A DNA stretch of 64,000 nt from Lachnospiraceae bacterium (GTDB taxonomy: Bacteria; Bacillota; Clostridia; Lachnospirales; Lachnospiraceae): contig JAQUVX010000002.1 in assembly GCA_028693165.1 (NCBI GenBank), positions 62,001-126,000 of the forward strand. The letters are read 5' to 3'. Below, one piece after another: positions 25,707-35,280 of the stretch (the stretch's first letter is position 1; every line of letters starts with the position of its first letter). A program made the translations under genes and the position numbers. The notes under the pieces were generated by a model that searched no databases, had not been told where the DNA came from, and saw only the letters and a list, made by a program, of their open reading frames with translations.

Positions 25707-26549
25707 CTAATAAAAATGCGCCTTTATTACTGCTATGTCATATGTCAGCACTTCTTCCCACTGCAAATCCCCAACAAAATAATTGCTTATCCTGAATCTT
25801 TCCCACATATCCGCTAAACCCGGATCCTTTTCCATGGCATGCAGCACACCGTCCATTTTTTCTGCATGAAACTCCGTCTCACGTTTATGGCAGGTGGCTT
25901 CAAATGCCTCTCTCAATAATTTTTTGTCTATGTTTTTATTTTTCTGTTTCATGATTTCATAAACGTCGTAAAAATCACGCATTCTGGTATTCGCTATACC
26001 ACGTGCTAAAATTGTCTGCATTTTTTCCGCTAACAACGTCTCCATATTATAAGACAGTAAGAAAATGGTTCGATTTTCGAACATAAGCTTGTATTCATAT
26101 ACTACCGCCGCAGGGGTAAGCACATCATCTGTAGAAATATCAATCTTTATTGTCTGTCGTAATCGTTCCAACGTTGCTGCAAGAATGATTCGCACGCCCG
26201 GGTATTCAAAGTCCTCCATGATATTATTTACAGAAGTAATTTCAAAAGAGATACCGTCCTCAACTTGTACATTGCATATTTCAACAACAATTCTTCTTGC
26301 GTCTTCTTCACTCAATGGCAATGACTTCACTGTGGTATCAATATCCATTGTTGCTCTCAGATCAACGCCTATTATGGAGGCTACAAGCATACCGCCTTTT
26401 AAAATGAAGTTGTTCCGGTATGGAGACAAAGAGACTCTCTCCAAAAAACGTTCCATAATAAAACTTCTAATGAGCATTTTTGCTACATCATTATCGCCCT
26501 TTGAAATATTCCGCACCTTGTCTTTTAACTGCTTTGATGTATGAATCAT
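25707..26549 (-). CDS. abiEii: AbiEii-type nucleotidyltransferase toxin
   Basis: This 280-residue protein has the AbiEii/DUF1814 nucleotidyltransferase fold: LKGG at residues 50-53, the metal-binding DIDTT at 69-73, the second acidic site KIDIS, and the family motif LLAEKMQTI followed by RDFYDVY. In type IV toxin-antitoxin systems this toxin transfers nucleotides to target molecules and stops growth, including in response to phage. Its ATG overlaps the stop of the antitoxin gene by 4 bases, so the pair is translationally coupled. The region is AT-rich relative to its neighbours, which suggests transfer. Confidence 0.9.
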   Translation of the reverse strand: MIHTSKQLKDKVRNISKGDNDVAKMLIRSFIMERFLERVSLSPYRNNFILKGGMLVASIIGVDLRATMDIDTTVKSLPLSEEDARRIVVEICNVQVEDGISFEITSVNNIMEDFEYPGVRIILAATLERLRQTIKIDISTDDVLTPAAVVYEYKLMFENRTIFLLSYNMETLLAEKMQTILARGIANTRMRDFYDVYEIMKQKNKNIDKKLLREAFEATCHKRETEFHAEKMDGVLHAMEKDPGLADMWERFRISNYFVGDLQWEEVLTYDIAVIKAHFY

Positions 26550-27139
26550 ACCAACACCTCCACATACCTCATAACCTCGTCTCTCATCTTTAACCTCTCT
26601 GCGTATTCTATAAGTCTTGATACCTGCTTATCTTTTTTTGACATATATTCCTTCACGGCTGTCTGAAAGAATTGTACCTCATATTTTTTTCTGTCTTTGA
26701 TTAAATCGCAAAGACATCTCTCCAAATCATAGGCCCGCACCTTATTTCCACTGTCTGAAACCACTTCACACACACCAAGTTGATACATTTCTTCGGTAGC
26801 ATAGTGAATTTCCATACCCTCTTCTTTGAAATGTGACACATTGTACTTCGCGGGTACTGTAACACAAATTTTCGAGTATTCCCTATCCGTTAAACCATGC
26901 AGGTACAGCGCAGTCTGTCCAGAAAAAACAACGGCCTTGCTTCTCATTTGCAAAATAAATAATTCATCCGGCCAGACATCCTCTGTGTTATAAATTCCAT
27001 GTGCTGCCTTTTCCATATGATTCTCCGCAATATATTTTGCCATAAACGGTTTTGTAATACCGGCTGCTACCGCCTGAGACGTAATCAAATATCCATTATG
27101 GTCATCAATCAATTTTTGTAAAACCTCTGTTTTATTCAT
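26546..27139 (-). CDS. abiEi: AbiEi-type antitoxin and autorepressor
   Basis: This 197-residue protein has an N-terminal winged helix (NGYLITSQAVAAGITKPFMAKYI, about residues 15-40) and the AbiEi body (HGIYNTEDVWPDELFILQMR, FSGQTALYLHGLTDR). In characterised AbiE systems this protein neutralises AbiEii without direct contact and represses the operon by binding inverted repeats. A perfect 15-bp inverted repeat overlapping its promoter (27155-27202) fits that role. The toxin gene follows with a 4-base overlap. Confidence 0.9.
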   Translation of the reverse strand: MNKTEVLQKLIDDHNGYLITSQAVAAGITKPFMAKYIAENHMEKAAHGIYNTEDVWPDELFILQMRSKAVVFSGQTALYLHGLTDREYSKICVTVPAKYNVSHFKEEGMEIHYATEEMYQLGVCEVVSDSGNKVRAYDLERCLCDLIKDRKKYEVQFFQTAVKEYMSKKDKQVSRLIEYAERLKMRDEVMRYVEVLV

Positions 27140-27154
27140 ATCCGTCCGCCTTTT

Positions 27155-27202
27155 ATTTACTTTTACGCTTTCATTTTATCATTTATCAGCGTAAAAGTAA
27201 AT
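27155..27202 (-). promoter_or_regulatory. abiE promoter with 15-bp inverted-repeat operator
   Basis: Perfect 15-bp arms (27155-27169 and 27188-27202, ATTTACTTTTACGCT and its complement) are separated by 18 bases. The minus-strand promoter reads TTTACT, 17 bases, TAAAAT. The -35 lies in one arm and the other arm falls just after the -10. Confidence 0.85.
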
Positions 27203-27225
27203 ATCAAAAAGGCTCTTTTTCCCTC

Positions 27226-27555
27226 TCAGCGCATCTCCAGCCACGGAGTCTCCCACTGGAAACGCTTCATGTCGACATGTCCATCGACAAACTTAATTCC
27301 ATCCGCCTGCAAAAGCTCAACCTGCCGGTTGCTTCCGCCGAATGCAAACGCACTGCTGACACAGCCGTCCTTTGTCACCACACGGTAACAGGGGATTCCA
27401 TCCGGGTCCGGGTTTACGTGAAGCGCATAGCCCACCACCCGCGCCCATCGGCGATTCCCCGCCAGCGCAGCAACCTGCCCGTAGGTCGCGACATTGCCTT
27501 TGGGAATCTGTCTTACTACCTCGTAGATTCGTTCAAATGTATTTTTGCTTTCCAT
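27226..27555 (-). CDS. MGMT family protein (alkyltransferase-like)
   Basis: This is a 109-residue single-domain protein equivalent to the C-terminal domain of O6-methylguanine-DNA methyltransferase, with the helix-turn-helix PKGNVATYGQVAALAG and the arginine finger region NRRWARVVGYAL. The active-site loop reads IPCYRVV: the acceptor cysteine (C56) is kept but the conserved PCHRV histidine is tyrosine (Y57). Standard ATL proteins instead replace the cysteine by tryptophan. It may be a methyltransferase with reduced activity or a lesion-flagging protein. The start has AGGAG 9 bases upstream. Confidence 0.88.
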   Translation of the reverse strand: MESKNTFERIYEVVRQIPKGNVATYGQVAALAGNRRWARVVGYALHVNPDPDGIPCYRVVTKDGCVSSAFAFGGSNRQVELLQADGIKFVDGHVDMKRFQWETPWLEMR

Positions 27556-27716
27556 ATATGCGTTCTCCTGTTCGAATTCTTTATTGACAGTATAGGCAAA
27601 AACGCGTTCATATACAAGCGAAATCGCATGATCAAACATCGTTCATAAATGCAGTCTATGTTTGACATTTTAAAGAACACGCTATACAATAGAAACCAAA
27701 AGTGAGGGAAATAAAC

Positions 27717-28334
27717 ATGATAAAGAACATTGTATTTGATATGGGTAAGGTATTAGTCGATTACAGAGCAGACCGCGTCTGCCGGAAAGTCACCAACGAT
27801 GAGGCAGAAATAAAAAATATTGTTTCCAACGTCTTTGAATCCCAGGAATGGACGTTATTGGATATCGGATTGATCAGTGAAGAAGAGGCGCTTCAAACCA
27901 TGTTAAAACGCACGGACTCTCCGCGCGAGAGAGAGCTGACAAAATTTTCGTTTGAGCACTGGCACGAATATAACCTGATGCCGGTTGCAGCGATGGGAGA
28001 TCTGATTCAAAAGCTGAAGAGTCTGGATTACAACATTTATCTCTGCTCCAACGCTTCCGTCCGGCTCCTGACCTGCTACCAGAAGGCGATCCCGGCGATC
28101 GAATGCTTCAGCGGTGTGCTCTTCTCCGCCGGGGAGAAATTGTTAAAACCGCAGAAGGAAATCTATCTGCGGCTATTCGAGAAATTCCACTTAAACCCGG
28201 CCGAGTGCTTTTTTATCGATGATCTGCAGCGCAACATCGATGGGGCAAGGGAATGCGGTATGGACGGGTACTGCTTTAAAGACTTTGATATTGAAAAATT
28301 GGCGGAGCGGCTGGAACAGCTGAATAAACATTAA
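27717..28334 (+). CDS. HAD superfamily phosphatase (YihX-like)
   Basis: This 205-residue haloacid dehalogenase-type hydrolase has motif I FDMGKVLVD with nucleophile D8, motif II YLCSNAS, the motif III lysine in KPQKEIYLRLF, and motif IV FIDDLQRNIDGA. The second aspartate of motif I (DxD) is replaced by glycine, as in the YihX sugar-phosphatase group. A small helical cap lies between motifs I and II. The substrate is probably a sugar phosphate, but this cannot be read from the sequence. The start ATG 27717 follows GAGGG at 8 bases. It stands alone and is followed by a hairpin. Confidence 0.85.
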   Translation: MIKNIVFDMGKVLVDYRADRVCRKVTNDEAEIKNIVSNVFESQEWTLLDIGLISEEEALQTMLKRTDSPRERELTKFSFEHWHEYNLMPVAAMGDLIQKLKSLDYNIYLCSNASVRLLTCYQKAIPAIECFSGVLFSAGEKLLKPQKEIYLRLFEKFHLNPAECFFIDDLQRNIDGARECGMDGYCFKDFDIEKLAERLEQLNKH

Positions 28335-28350
28335 TTTCTGATGTTGACAT

Positions 28351-28397
28351 TTATAAGGAGCACGCATCCTTCATTCATGGATACGTGCTCCTTATAA
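28351..28397. terminator. Hairpin between convergent genes
   Basis: Arms of 19 bases (28351-28369 and 28379-28397) with one mismatch and a 9-base loop. The T tract is weak, but the position between two convergent genes supports a terminator. Confidence 0.65.
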
Positions 28398-28415
28398 AAT
28401 ACACACCCTGTTTTT

Positions 28416-28895
28416 CTACTTCGCAACCGCCACAACCGTCCTCCCGGCCTCAGCCTTCATTCCTGTCTGATATTCAATCTCCGGGAATTCTGCGCCGTTG
28501 AGCACAATCTCCATAACATCACAGCAATACCCTTTACCTTCGATCAGTGCTTGATCAAACGTGATCAGCCGGTCGCCCGCTTTTACATGACCGCCCTGCG
28601 ACACGTCGCTTGTAAAGCCCTCTCCCGCCAGGTTGACTGTGTCGATGCCGATATGGATCATGACCTCCAATCCATATTCTGTACGGATTCCGATCGCATG
28701 CTTTGTGTCGCTCATGAATACTGTGATCTCACCTGTGCACGGTGCCACGACCACTCCCTGTTGCGGATGGATCATGACCCCATTGCCCAGCATACAGGAG
28801 GCAAACGTCTCATCCGACGACTCCGTAACCGGTACGACAGTTCCGTCACAGGCTGCCAAAAGTTCTCTGTTCTTCTTTTTGAATAATGAAAACAT
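28416..28895 (-). CDS. PTS glucose-type IIA component
   Basis: This protein of about 159 residues belongs to the EIIA-Glc (Crr) family. H81 in MIHIGIDTVNL is the phosphorylated histidine and H66 in TKHAIGI its partner. It would pass phosphate from HPr to the IIB domain of the IICB protein encoded two genes upstream, which lacks its own IIA domain. The start ATG 28895 follows AAGGAG at 7 bases; a longer start would overlap the glucosidase gene. It is the last gene of the alpha-glucoside operon. Confidence 0.92.
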   Translation of the reverse strand: MFSLFKKKNRELLAACDGTVVPVTESSDETFASCMLGNGVMIHPQQGVVVAPCTGEITVFMSDTKHAIGIRTEYGLEVMIHIGIDTVNLAGEGFTSDVSQGGHVKAGDRLITFDQALIEGKGYCCDVMEIVLNGAEFPEIEYQTGMKAEAGRTVVAVAK

Positions 28896-28909
28896 ACCGT
28901 CTCTCCTTT

Positions 28910-30277
<1,368 letters not shown>

Positions 30278-30283
30278 TTATGG

Positions 30284-31891
30284 TTACTGAGTAAGTCCCA
30301 GTTCTTCGTCAACCGCTTTTCTTACCTTTGTTACATTCAAACCATATACCACCTGCACTGTCTCATCTTTAATAAAAAATCCCTGCGCACCGGTTTCATT
30401 TTTCAATGTGCCCTGATCGATAATTGCAGAATCCTTGACCACCAGTCTCAGTCGGGTAAAACAGTTGTCAACCTTTACAATGTTATCTTTTCCGCCAAGC
30501 GCTTCGACAATCAGCGCCGCGTTGACTCCGCCCGATGCAGCTTTTGTGCCGGCCGATCTCGTGTCCACCACTTCTGTGTTTTTCTTCTCATTATACTCTG
30601 CCTTGCTGTGAAGCTTCATCTCCATACCGTCGGTCTCTCGACCAAGCGTCTTTAAGTTCAGCTTCGTGATCAGAAAACGGAATACAACATAGTAGAGCAC
30701 AAATTCTCCGACACCGATCAGCAGATACAGCGGCCATCTTGTCTTTTCAATTCCAAGAGGCAAATTGTACAACAGGAAATCGATGAATCCATTTGGTCCG
30801 ATGGCACGGCAGCCAATCAGATTGAATACCACCATACCGAGGCCGCTGAAGCATGCGTGAAGCACGAACAGTACCGGTGCCACAAACAGGAAGGAAAACT
30901 CAATCGGTTCTGTCACTCCGGCAATGAATGATGTAAATGCTGCCGGAATCAGTATCGCTTTGATCTTGTTCTTATTCTCCGGTCTTGCTGTATGGTACAT
31001 CGCAAGACATGCACCGATCAGACCAAACATCTTGGAAAGACCTCTTGCATCCCATACTACGGAAGAAGAAAGAAGCGATACAGCCGGATCTGCCATCTCT
31101 GCATAGTAGATATTTCTGCATCCTTCAAAGATCTGTCCACCTACAGTTGCAGCTCCACCCAGCTTTGTGTAGAGGAACGGCGTATACACCAAATGATGAA
31201 GTCCGGTCGGGATCAGCAGTCTCTCAAGTGATCCATATAAGAAGATACCAAAGTTACCGGTCTGATTGATAAAGCCTCCAACAGAATCAATTCCCATCTG
31301 AATTACCGGCCAGATGTAAGTACAGGCGATGGAAAGAAGAATGACCACCGGAATCGTAACGATAAATACAAATCTTGTCCCGCCGTAAATCTGAAATGCA
31401 TTATCAAACTCGGTGTTAACAAAACGATTGTGAATCAGTGCAGTCACAGCACCAAGGATGATGCCCAGGAACACACCCATATCAAGAATCTGGATACCCA
31501 GAACCATGGCCTGTCCAGAACCTCTAAGTGCATCAGCAGCGACCAGCATGTCCCGCAGGCCCATGAATTTGTTCATCGCATTAATGAATACCAGATAAGC
31601 CAGAACCGAGGTAAATCCTGCATCTGCCTTTTTTTCTTTTGCCAGGCCAATCGCGATACCAGCACAGAAGATCAGGCCCAGGTTGTTGAGAATAGACACC
31701 AGGGAGCCAGACAACAGCGTACCGAATCCCATGGTAATCGGGTTGTTGAGGAACGGAACAACTTCAATCAGTCTTGCATTGGTAAGTACATTTCCTATCG
31801 CAATCAGCAGACCTGCTATTGGCAAGATCAATACCGGCATAAACATCGCCTTGGAAAAACTTTGCATTGCTTTCATAATTCTATCTTTCAT
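30284..31891 (-). CDS. PTS alpha-glucoside transporter, IICB
   Basis: This 535-residue protein has an N-terminal IIC membrane domain (about residues 1-420; FSKAMFMPVLILPIAGLLIAIGNVL, and the GITEPIEF-like motif GVTEPIEFSFLFVAP). A linker and a C-terminal IIB domain follow (about 455-535) with the phosphorylated cysteine in DNCFTRLRL. It imports and phosphorylates an alpha-glucoside such as maltose or a related disaccharide. The start has GGAGGG 4 bases upstream. It is the first gene of the operon with the GH4 and IIA genes. Confidence 0.93.
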   Translation of the reverse strand: MKDRIMKAMQSFSKAMFMPVLILPIAGLLIAIGNVLTNARLIEVVPFLNNPITMGFGTLLSGSLVSILNNLGLIFCAGIAIGLAKEKKADAGFTSVLAYLVFINAMNKFMGLRDMLVAADALRGSGQAMVLGIQILDMGVFLGIILGAVTALIHNRFVNTEFDNAFQIYGGTRFVFIVTIPVVILLSIACTYIWPVIQMGIDSVGGFINQTGNFGIFLYGSLERLLIPTGLHHLVYTPFLYTKLGGAATVGGQIFEGCRNIYYAEMADPAVSLLSSSVVWDARGLSKMFGLIGACLAMYHTARPENKNKIKAILIPAAFTSFIAGVTEPIEFSFLFVAPVLFVLHACFSGLGMVVFNLIGCRAIGPNGFIDFLLYNLPLGIEKTRWPLYLLIGVGEFVLYYVVFRFLITKLNLKTLGRETDGMEMKLHSKAEYNEKKNTEVVDTRSAGTKAASGGVNAALIVEALGGKDNIVKVDNCFTRLRLVVKDSAIIDQGTLKNETGAQGFFIKDETVQVVYGLNVTKVRKAVDEELGLTQ

Positions 31892-31907
31892 AAGACCCTC
31901 CATTTTT

Positions 31908-31926
31908 AATGCACGCGCTATGCATT
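31908..31926. promoter_or_regulatory. Small inverted repeat in the PTS operon leader
   Basis: AATGCA and TGCATT flank seven bases, immediately upstream of the IICB ribosome binding site. It may be an operator for the RpiR-type regulator encoded just upstream. Confidence 0.35.
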
Positions 31927-31950
31927 TTGACCACGTGGAACTTGAGACTG

Positions 31951-31979
31951 ATTATATCTGAGTTTCTCTAAAAAGTACA
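31951..31979 (-). promoter_or_regulatory. Predicted promoter of the alpha-glucoside PTS operon
   Basis: A perfect TATAAT (31956-31951) with only a weak -35 (TGTACT) 17 bases upstream. A weak -35 suggests dependence on an activator. Confidence 0.45.
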
Positions 31980-31991
31980 TAGAATTGGGGC

Positions 31992-32033
31992 ATAAGAAAA
32001 CGTGTGACCCAAAAGAGTAACACGTTTTCTTAT
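31992..32033 (-). terminator. Hairpin after the RpiR regulator gene
   Basis: Perfect 14-bp arms (31992-32005 and 32020-32033, ATAAGAAAACGTGT and complement) with a 14-base loop, 4 bases after the stop codon of the regulator gene. Confidence 0.7.
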
Positions 32034-32037
32034 AAGC

Positions 32038-32808
32038 TTATGAATTTGATACGCCTAACCTGTAATACTCATAAATCAGCAGTTCAATCATCGCCAGGGT
32101 ACGTGAGAAAAAAAGTGTTGGCTGCATATTTCTGTCATCCAGCGGTCTGTCATCCGAGACCGCAATCAGATAATCAACATCTTCCTTAAGCGTACCTTCC
32201 ATATCATTTGTGAAGGCAATGACTTTGATCTCATTCTCCTTCGCCGTATGTACACGGCTCAGCACATGCTCAGATTTGCCAGATCTCGAAAACACAATCA
32301 GAATCTCTGTCAGTTCCAGATTGTTCTCAAAGGTTCCTATCGAATCCGCCGCTGACGTGCTGATCGTCGGAACCCCCATCACCAGCAGCTTCTTGGCGAG
32401 ATACTCTGACATGATCGACGAGAATCCCATCCCATAAATAAAGATTGCCCTCCTCGCCTCATGAAGCACCTGAGCCGCCTGTCTTACCGTCTGATAATTC
32501 TGGCTGTTTAACAGATTCATTTCCGTAAAATGCTGTACAAACCCCACGGAATTTTTATACTCCTCCTCCGGCGTCGTGAACAGGGGAGAGATATGGTAAT
32601 ACATATCCAGAAAGCCCTGATAGCCCATCTTCTTTGAGAGACGCATAATCGTTGAAGTGGATGTGAAATTTTCCTTTGCTATCCCTCTCACTCCAAGCTT
32701 CAACGCATCCTCTTTGTGTTCCACTATATATTCCAGCACCGTCAGCTCCGTGTCCGTAAGCTTCTTATCCTGCACCAGCTTAGTCAAATCAAAATGTTTC
32801 TTCTCCAT
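32038..32808 (-). CDS. MurR/RpiR family transcriptional regulator
   Basis: This protein of about 256 residues has an N-terminal RpiR helix-turn-helix (about 15-75, with GVRGIAKENFTSTSTIMRLSKK) and a C-terminal SIS sugar-phosphate-binding domain (about 105-235, with IFIYGMGFSS and LIVFSRSGKSEHV). Such regulators sense phosphosugars. Its position directly upstream of the alpha-glucoside PTS operon, in the same direction, makes that operon the likely target and a phosphorylated glucoside the likely ligand. The ATG at 32808 follows AGGAGG by 4 bases. Confidence 0.9.
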   Translation of the reverse strand: MEKKHFDLTKLVQDKKLTDTELTVLEYIVEHKEDALKLGVRGIAKENFTSTSTIMRLSKKMGYQGFLDMYYHISPLFTTPEEEYKNSVGFVQHFTEMNLLNSQNYQTVRQAAQVLHEARRAIFIYGMGFSSIMSEYLAKKLLVMGVPTISTSAADSIGTFENNLELTEILIVFSRSGKSEHVLSRVHTAKENEIKVIAFTNDMEGTLKEDVDYLIAVSDDRPLDDRNMQPTLFFSRTLAMIELLIYEYYRLGVSNS

Positions 32809-32926
32809 CACGCCTCCTAAGTAACCAGAACAGTTCCTATCTTTCTTATTCTAGCCTGTTCTGGGGGAAAGTGCAACCTCGGAAGATGGCGCTGCATATG
32901 AATGCATATGAATTTGCTTTCCTATG

Positions 32927-32955
32927 TTGACTTTTCTGACAGCAAACTCTATAGT
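32927..32955 (+). promoter_or_regulatory. Promoter of a candidate small RNA
   Basis: TTGACT (32927-32932), a 17-base spacer, TATAGT (32950-32955), in a 369-base region with no open reading frame of note. The predicted start (about 32962) coincides with the start of a structured element. Confidence 0.65.
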
Positions 32956-32959
32956 GTAA

Positions 32960-33080
32960 TTAAAGAAGCATCAGATATCGGCGTAAAACCGATGTGGTCA
33001 CTCTTTAATCCATAGCATGTATAGTTGCGTTTCTGCAACTGCCCATTCCGCTTGGCTGAGCTGGATGGGCTTTTTATTTT
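32960..33080 (+). ncRNA. Candidate small RNA of about 115 bases
   Basis: Between genes, a plus-strand promoter is followed by three stems and a terminator. P1 pairs TTAAAGA (32960-32966) with TCTTTAA (33002-33008) and encloses an ATCGG/CCGAT hairpin. P2 is AGTTGC/GCAACT (33023-33040). A GC-rich hairpin (33041-33070) then precedes TTTTTATTTTT. The 40-base 5' element (32966-33006) recurs at 59780-59820 with strong conservation of both flanks. I do not recognise a known RNA family. Confidence 0.6.
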
Positions 33081-33177
33081 TCGCCTTCTCTGGTTTTCTA
33101 TGTAGATATGGCACATCAGACGCAAAAGCCTTTTACACTTTTCTCAAGTAAACTATGACTGCACAGACGGATATTGT

Positions 33178-34260
33178 TTATTCTCTGTAATCCTCCAATT
33201 TCAGAATCGCTTCGCGAAGCAGCTTTGCGTCAACCGGATACGGGGTATGTACCAGTTCCTGATTCTCCAGCGTCAGTTTCAGAACATCCTCCAGCGGATC
33301 GTCCTTCTCCAGTTCCAAATCCGCAAGACAGGTCGGAAGGCCGATCGCCTTGTTCAGCTCCCAGGTCAGTTTCAGCTTGTCGTAATCCTGATCCGCCATC
33401 AGACTCACCAGCGTTCCATAGGAAACCACCTCGCCGTGCAGGTGGTTCTTTTCGATATGACTTCTGCTGGTCAGACCATAGAACAGCGAGTGCGCGATAC
33501 CGCCATTGTAATGCGGATGAACCGACACCGATACGATTCCCGGTGATACAATCACATTCAAGAGTGAATTTTCCAATGCCTCACTGACAATCCCCTTCTT
33601 AAAATCTTCCACCGCCGGTTCTGCGTCGTTCAGGAAGGGATAAAAGCACATTCTGCCTGCAGTGATGCCAAACTCGCTGCCGTAATCAAGCTTTTCTCCT
33701 GCCTTTGCGGACCAGGAGGATTCCACATGCTTCGCCATTGCATCACCGATACCGGCAATCAGGAAGCGTTCCGGTGCGGCCATGATGATACGGGGGTTGA
33801 TGAAGCAGTGAATCGGTGCCTGCTTCAGTACCGGAATATCGCAGAAGGAGCCATCCGCATGGTACATGATGCTGATCTTTGTGACCGGTGCACAGTTGGA
33901 TGCGATGGACGGCACCGTAAACACCGGCTTCCCCAGCTTATCTGCCGCCAGCTTTACCGTGTCGAGGCATTTACCGCCGCCGACGCCAAGAATCATATCC
34001 GCCTCCCGAACCTTCTCATTTGCCATAATCTTGTCCAGATTTTCGTAGGTCGCTTCATGACCATACAAAACGGTATCCAGCAGATTCAGACCTGCCTTCT
34101 CGATTGCCGGAAGGACATAGTTTCCTGAGGCATTCCATGCCTTCTCTCCATGAATCACGACAATATTTTTTCCGTACTTTTCCATCTCACTCTGAAACAG
34201 ATCAAACGCATCCTCGCCGATAGTAAAGCGCGGTAAATAAATAGATTTTATCTCTGCCAT
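33178..34260 (-). CDS. GldA-like iron/zinc-dependent alcohol dehydrogenase, copy 1
   Basis: This 360-residue group III metal-dependent dehydrogenase resembles glycerol dehydrogenase. It has the NAD-binding GVGGGKCLDTVK, the metal site residues in GDAMAKHVESSW, and the histidines of HSLFYGLTSRSHIEKNHLHG. It oxidises or reduces a small polyol or hydroxyketone; glycerol itself is not proven. It is the last gene of the ABC transporter operon, 7 bases after a permease gene. A second copy at 45285-46367 differs at about 11 of 360 residues. The pair suggests that the two catabolic loci share a chemical step. Confidence 0.88.
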   Translation of the reverse strand: MAEIKSIYLPRFTIGEDAFDLFQSEMEKYGKNIVVIHGEKAWNASGNYVLPAIEKAGLNLLDTVLYGHEATYENLDKIMANEKVREADMILGVGGGKCLDTVKLAADKLGKPVFTVPSIASNCAPVTKISIMYHADGSFCDIPVLKQAPIHCFINPRIIMAAPERFLIAGIGDAMAKHVESSWSAKAGEKLDYGSEFGITAGRMCFYPFLNDAEPAVEDFKKGIVSEALENSLLNVIVSPGIVSVSVHPHYNGGIAHSLFYGLTSRSHIEKNHLHGEVVSYGTLVSLMADQDYDKLKLTWELNKAIGLPTCLADLELEKDDPLEDVLKLTLENQELVHTPYPVDAKLLREAILKLEDYRE

Positions 34261-34267
34261 AATCGTT

Positions 34268-35248
34268 TTACCCCTTTTTGTTCCTTCCTTTTTCTCTACT
34301 ATAAATCAGTACCAGAAGCAGAATAATCACTCCTTGCATAATCTGCCGTCCAGCCTCCGGAATATTGACAATCGTCAGGAAATCATCCAGAATTGTCATG
34401 ATAATCGCGCCGGCTATTGTTCCGATATAACCGCCCTTACCACCCGTGATCGCTGTTCCGCCGATAATCACAGCAGCAATCGTCTTCGTGTTGTAGCTGG
34501 TTCCAACGTCCAGAAAACTGGTTCCCGTATACCCCACAAGCAAAAAACCTGAAATCGCAGCAACCACTGCCGAAATCAGATATGCAGAGAAAATCACGCG
34601 TCCGGTCCGAATTCCAGAGAATCTTGCCGCTTCCTCATTTATGCCTACAGAATAGATCTTTCTCCCGTAAGTCGTCTTCTTCAGCACAATATAAGTCACT
34701 ATCGCAAAGGCCGCCCAGATAATTACAATTCCGGATACAATCCCGATCAAACTCTGTCCGCAGATCGTCTTTAAGAGCGGGGAGGCATTCCCTTTTGGGG
34801 CACCCTTGGTGTAGATCAGGAAGATTCCCTGCAGCACGGTCCCGACCCCCAGCGTCATGATAAATGGCGGGATCTTCAGATAATAGATTCCGGCTCCGTT
34901 GCAAAGTCCAATCACAAGTCCTGCTGCAATCACAGCCAATAAGGCCATCAACAGATTGCTGTCATTCCCCATCATCACCTGTGCCGCTATAACATTGGCG
35001 AAGGTAATCGTATTGGCAATCGACAGATCAATTCCTCCTGTTAAAATCGTCAAATTTTGGCCAATGGCTGCGATTCCCATAAAGGAAGCAAGCCGAAGAA
35101 TTCCGGCAATATGTGTCGGCACTAAATATCCCGGAGACAGAACCTGCGCCATAATTAACAGAACAAGAAGAATCACATAGACCATGATCTGCGCGTTTGA
35201 TGTAATTCCTTTGATATCCATTCTTTTCATTGTCTTTTCATTTTTCAC
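34268..35248 (-). CDS. Sugar-type ABC transporter permease (RbsC-like), second
   Basis: This 326-residue protein has eight to ten helices and the RbsC/AraH signature, including LTGGIDLSIANTITFANVIAA and GGTAITGGKGGYIGTIAGAIIM. It would form half of the membrane channel of an importer. The predicted start is GTG at 35248; the ribosome binding site is weak and the ATG 18 bases downstream cannot be excluded. It lies between the other permease and the dehydrogenase gene. Confidence 0.87.
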   Translation of the reverse strand: MKNEKTMKRMDIKGITSNAQIMVYVILLVLLIMAQVLSPGYLVPTHIAGILRLASFMGIAAIGQNLTILTGGIDLSIANTITFANVIAAQVMMGNDSNLLMALLAVIAAGLVIGLCNGAGIYYLKIPPFIMTLGVGTVLQGIFLIYTKGAPKGNASPLLKTICGQSLIGIVSGIVIIWAAFAIVTYIVLKKTTYGRKIYSVGINEEAARFSGIRTGRVIFSAYLISAVVAAISGFLLVGYTGTSFLDVGTSYNTKTIAAVIIGGTAITGGKGGYIGTIAGAIIMTILDDFLTIVNIPEAGRQIMQGVIILLLVLIYSREKGRNKKG

Positions 35249-35280
35249 CTGTATTCACCAACCCTTTCTTTTTCCGGATA

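Noticed and set aside
32960..33010. The conserved element as a T-box, TPP, SAM, purine or c-di-GMP riboswitch
   Set aside because: None of the hallmark sequences of these families is present, and it is followed by its own terminator rather than a co-directional gene.
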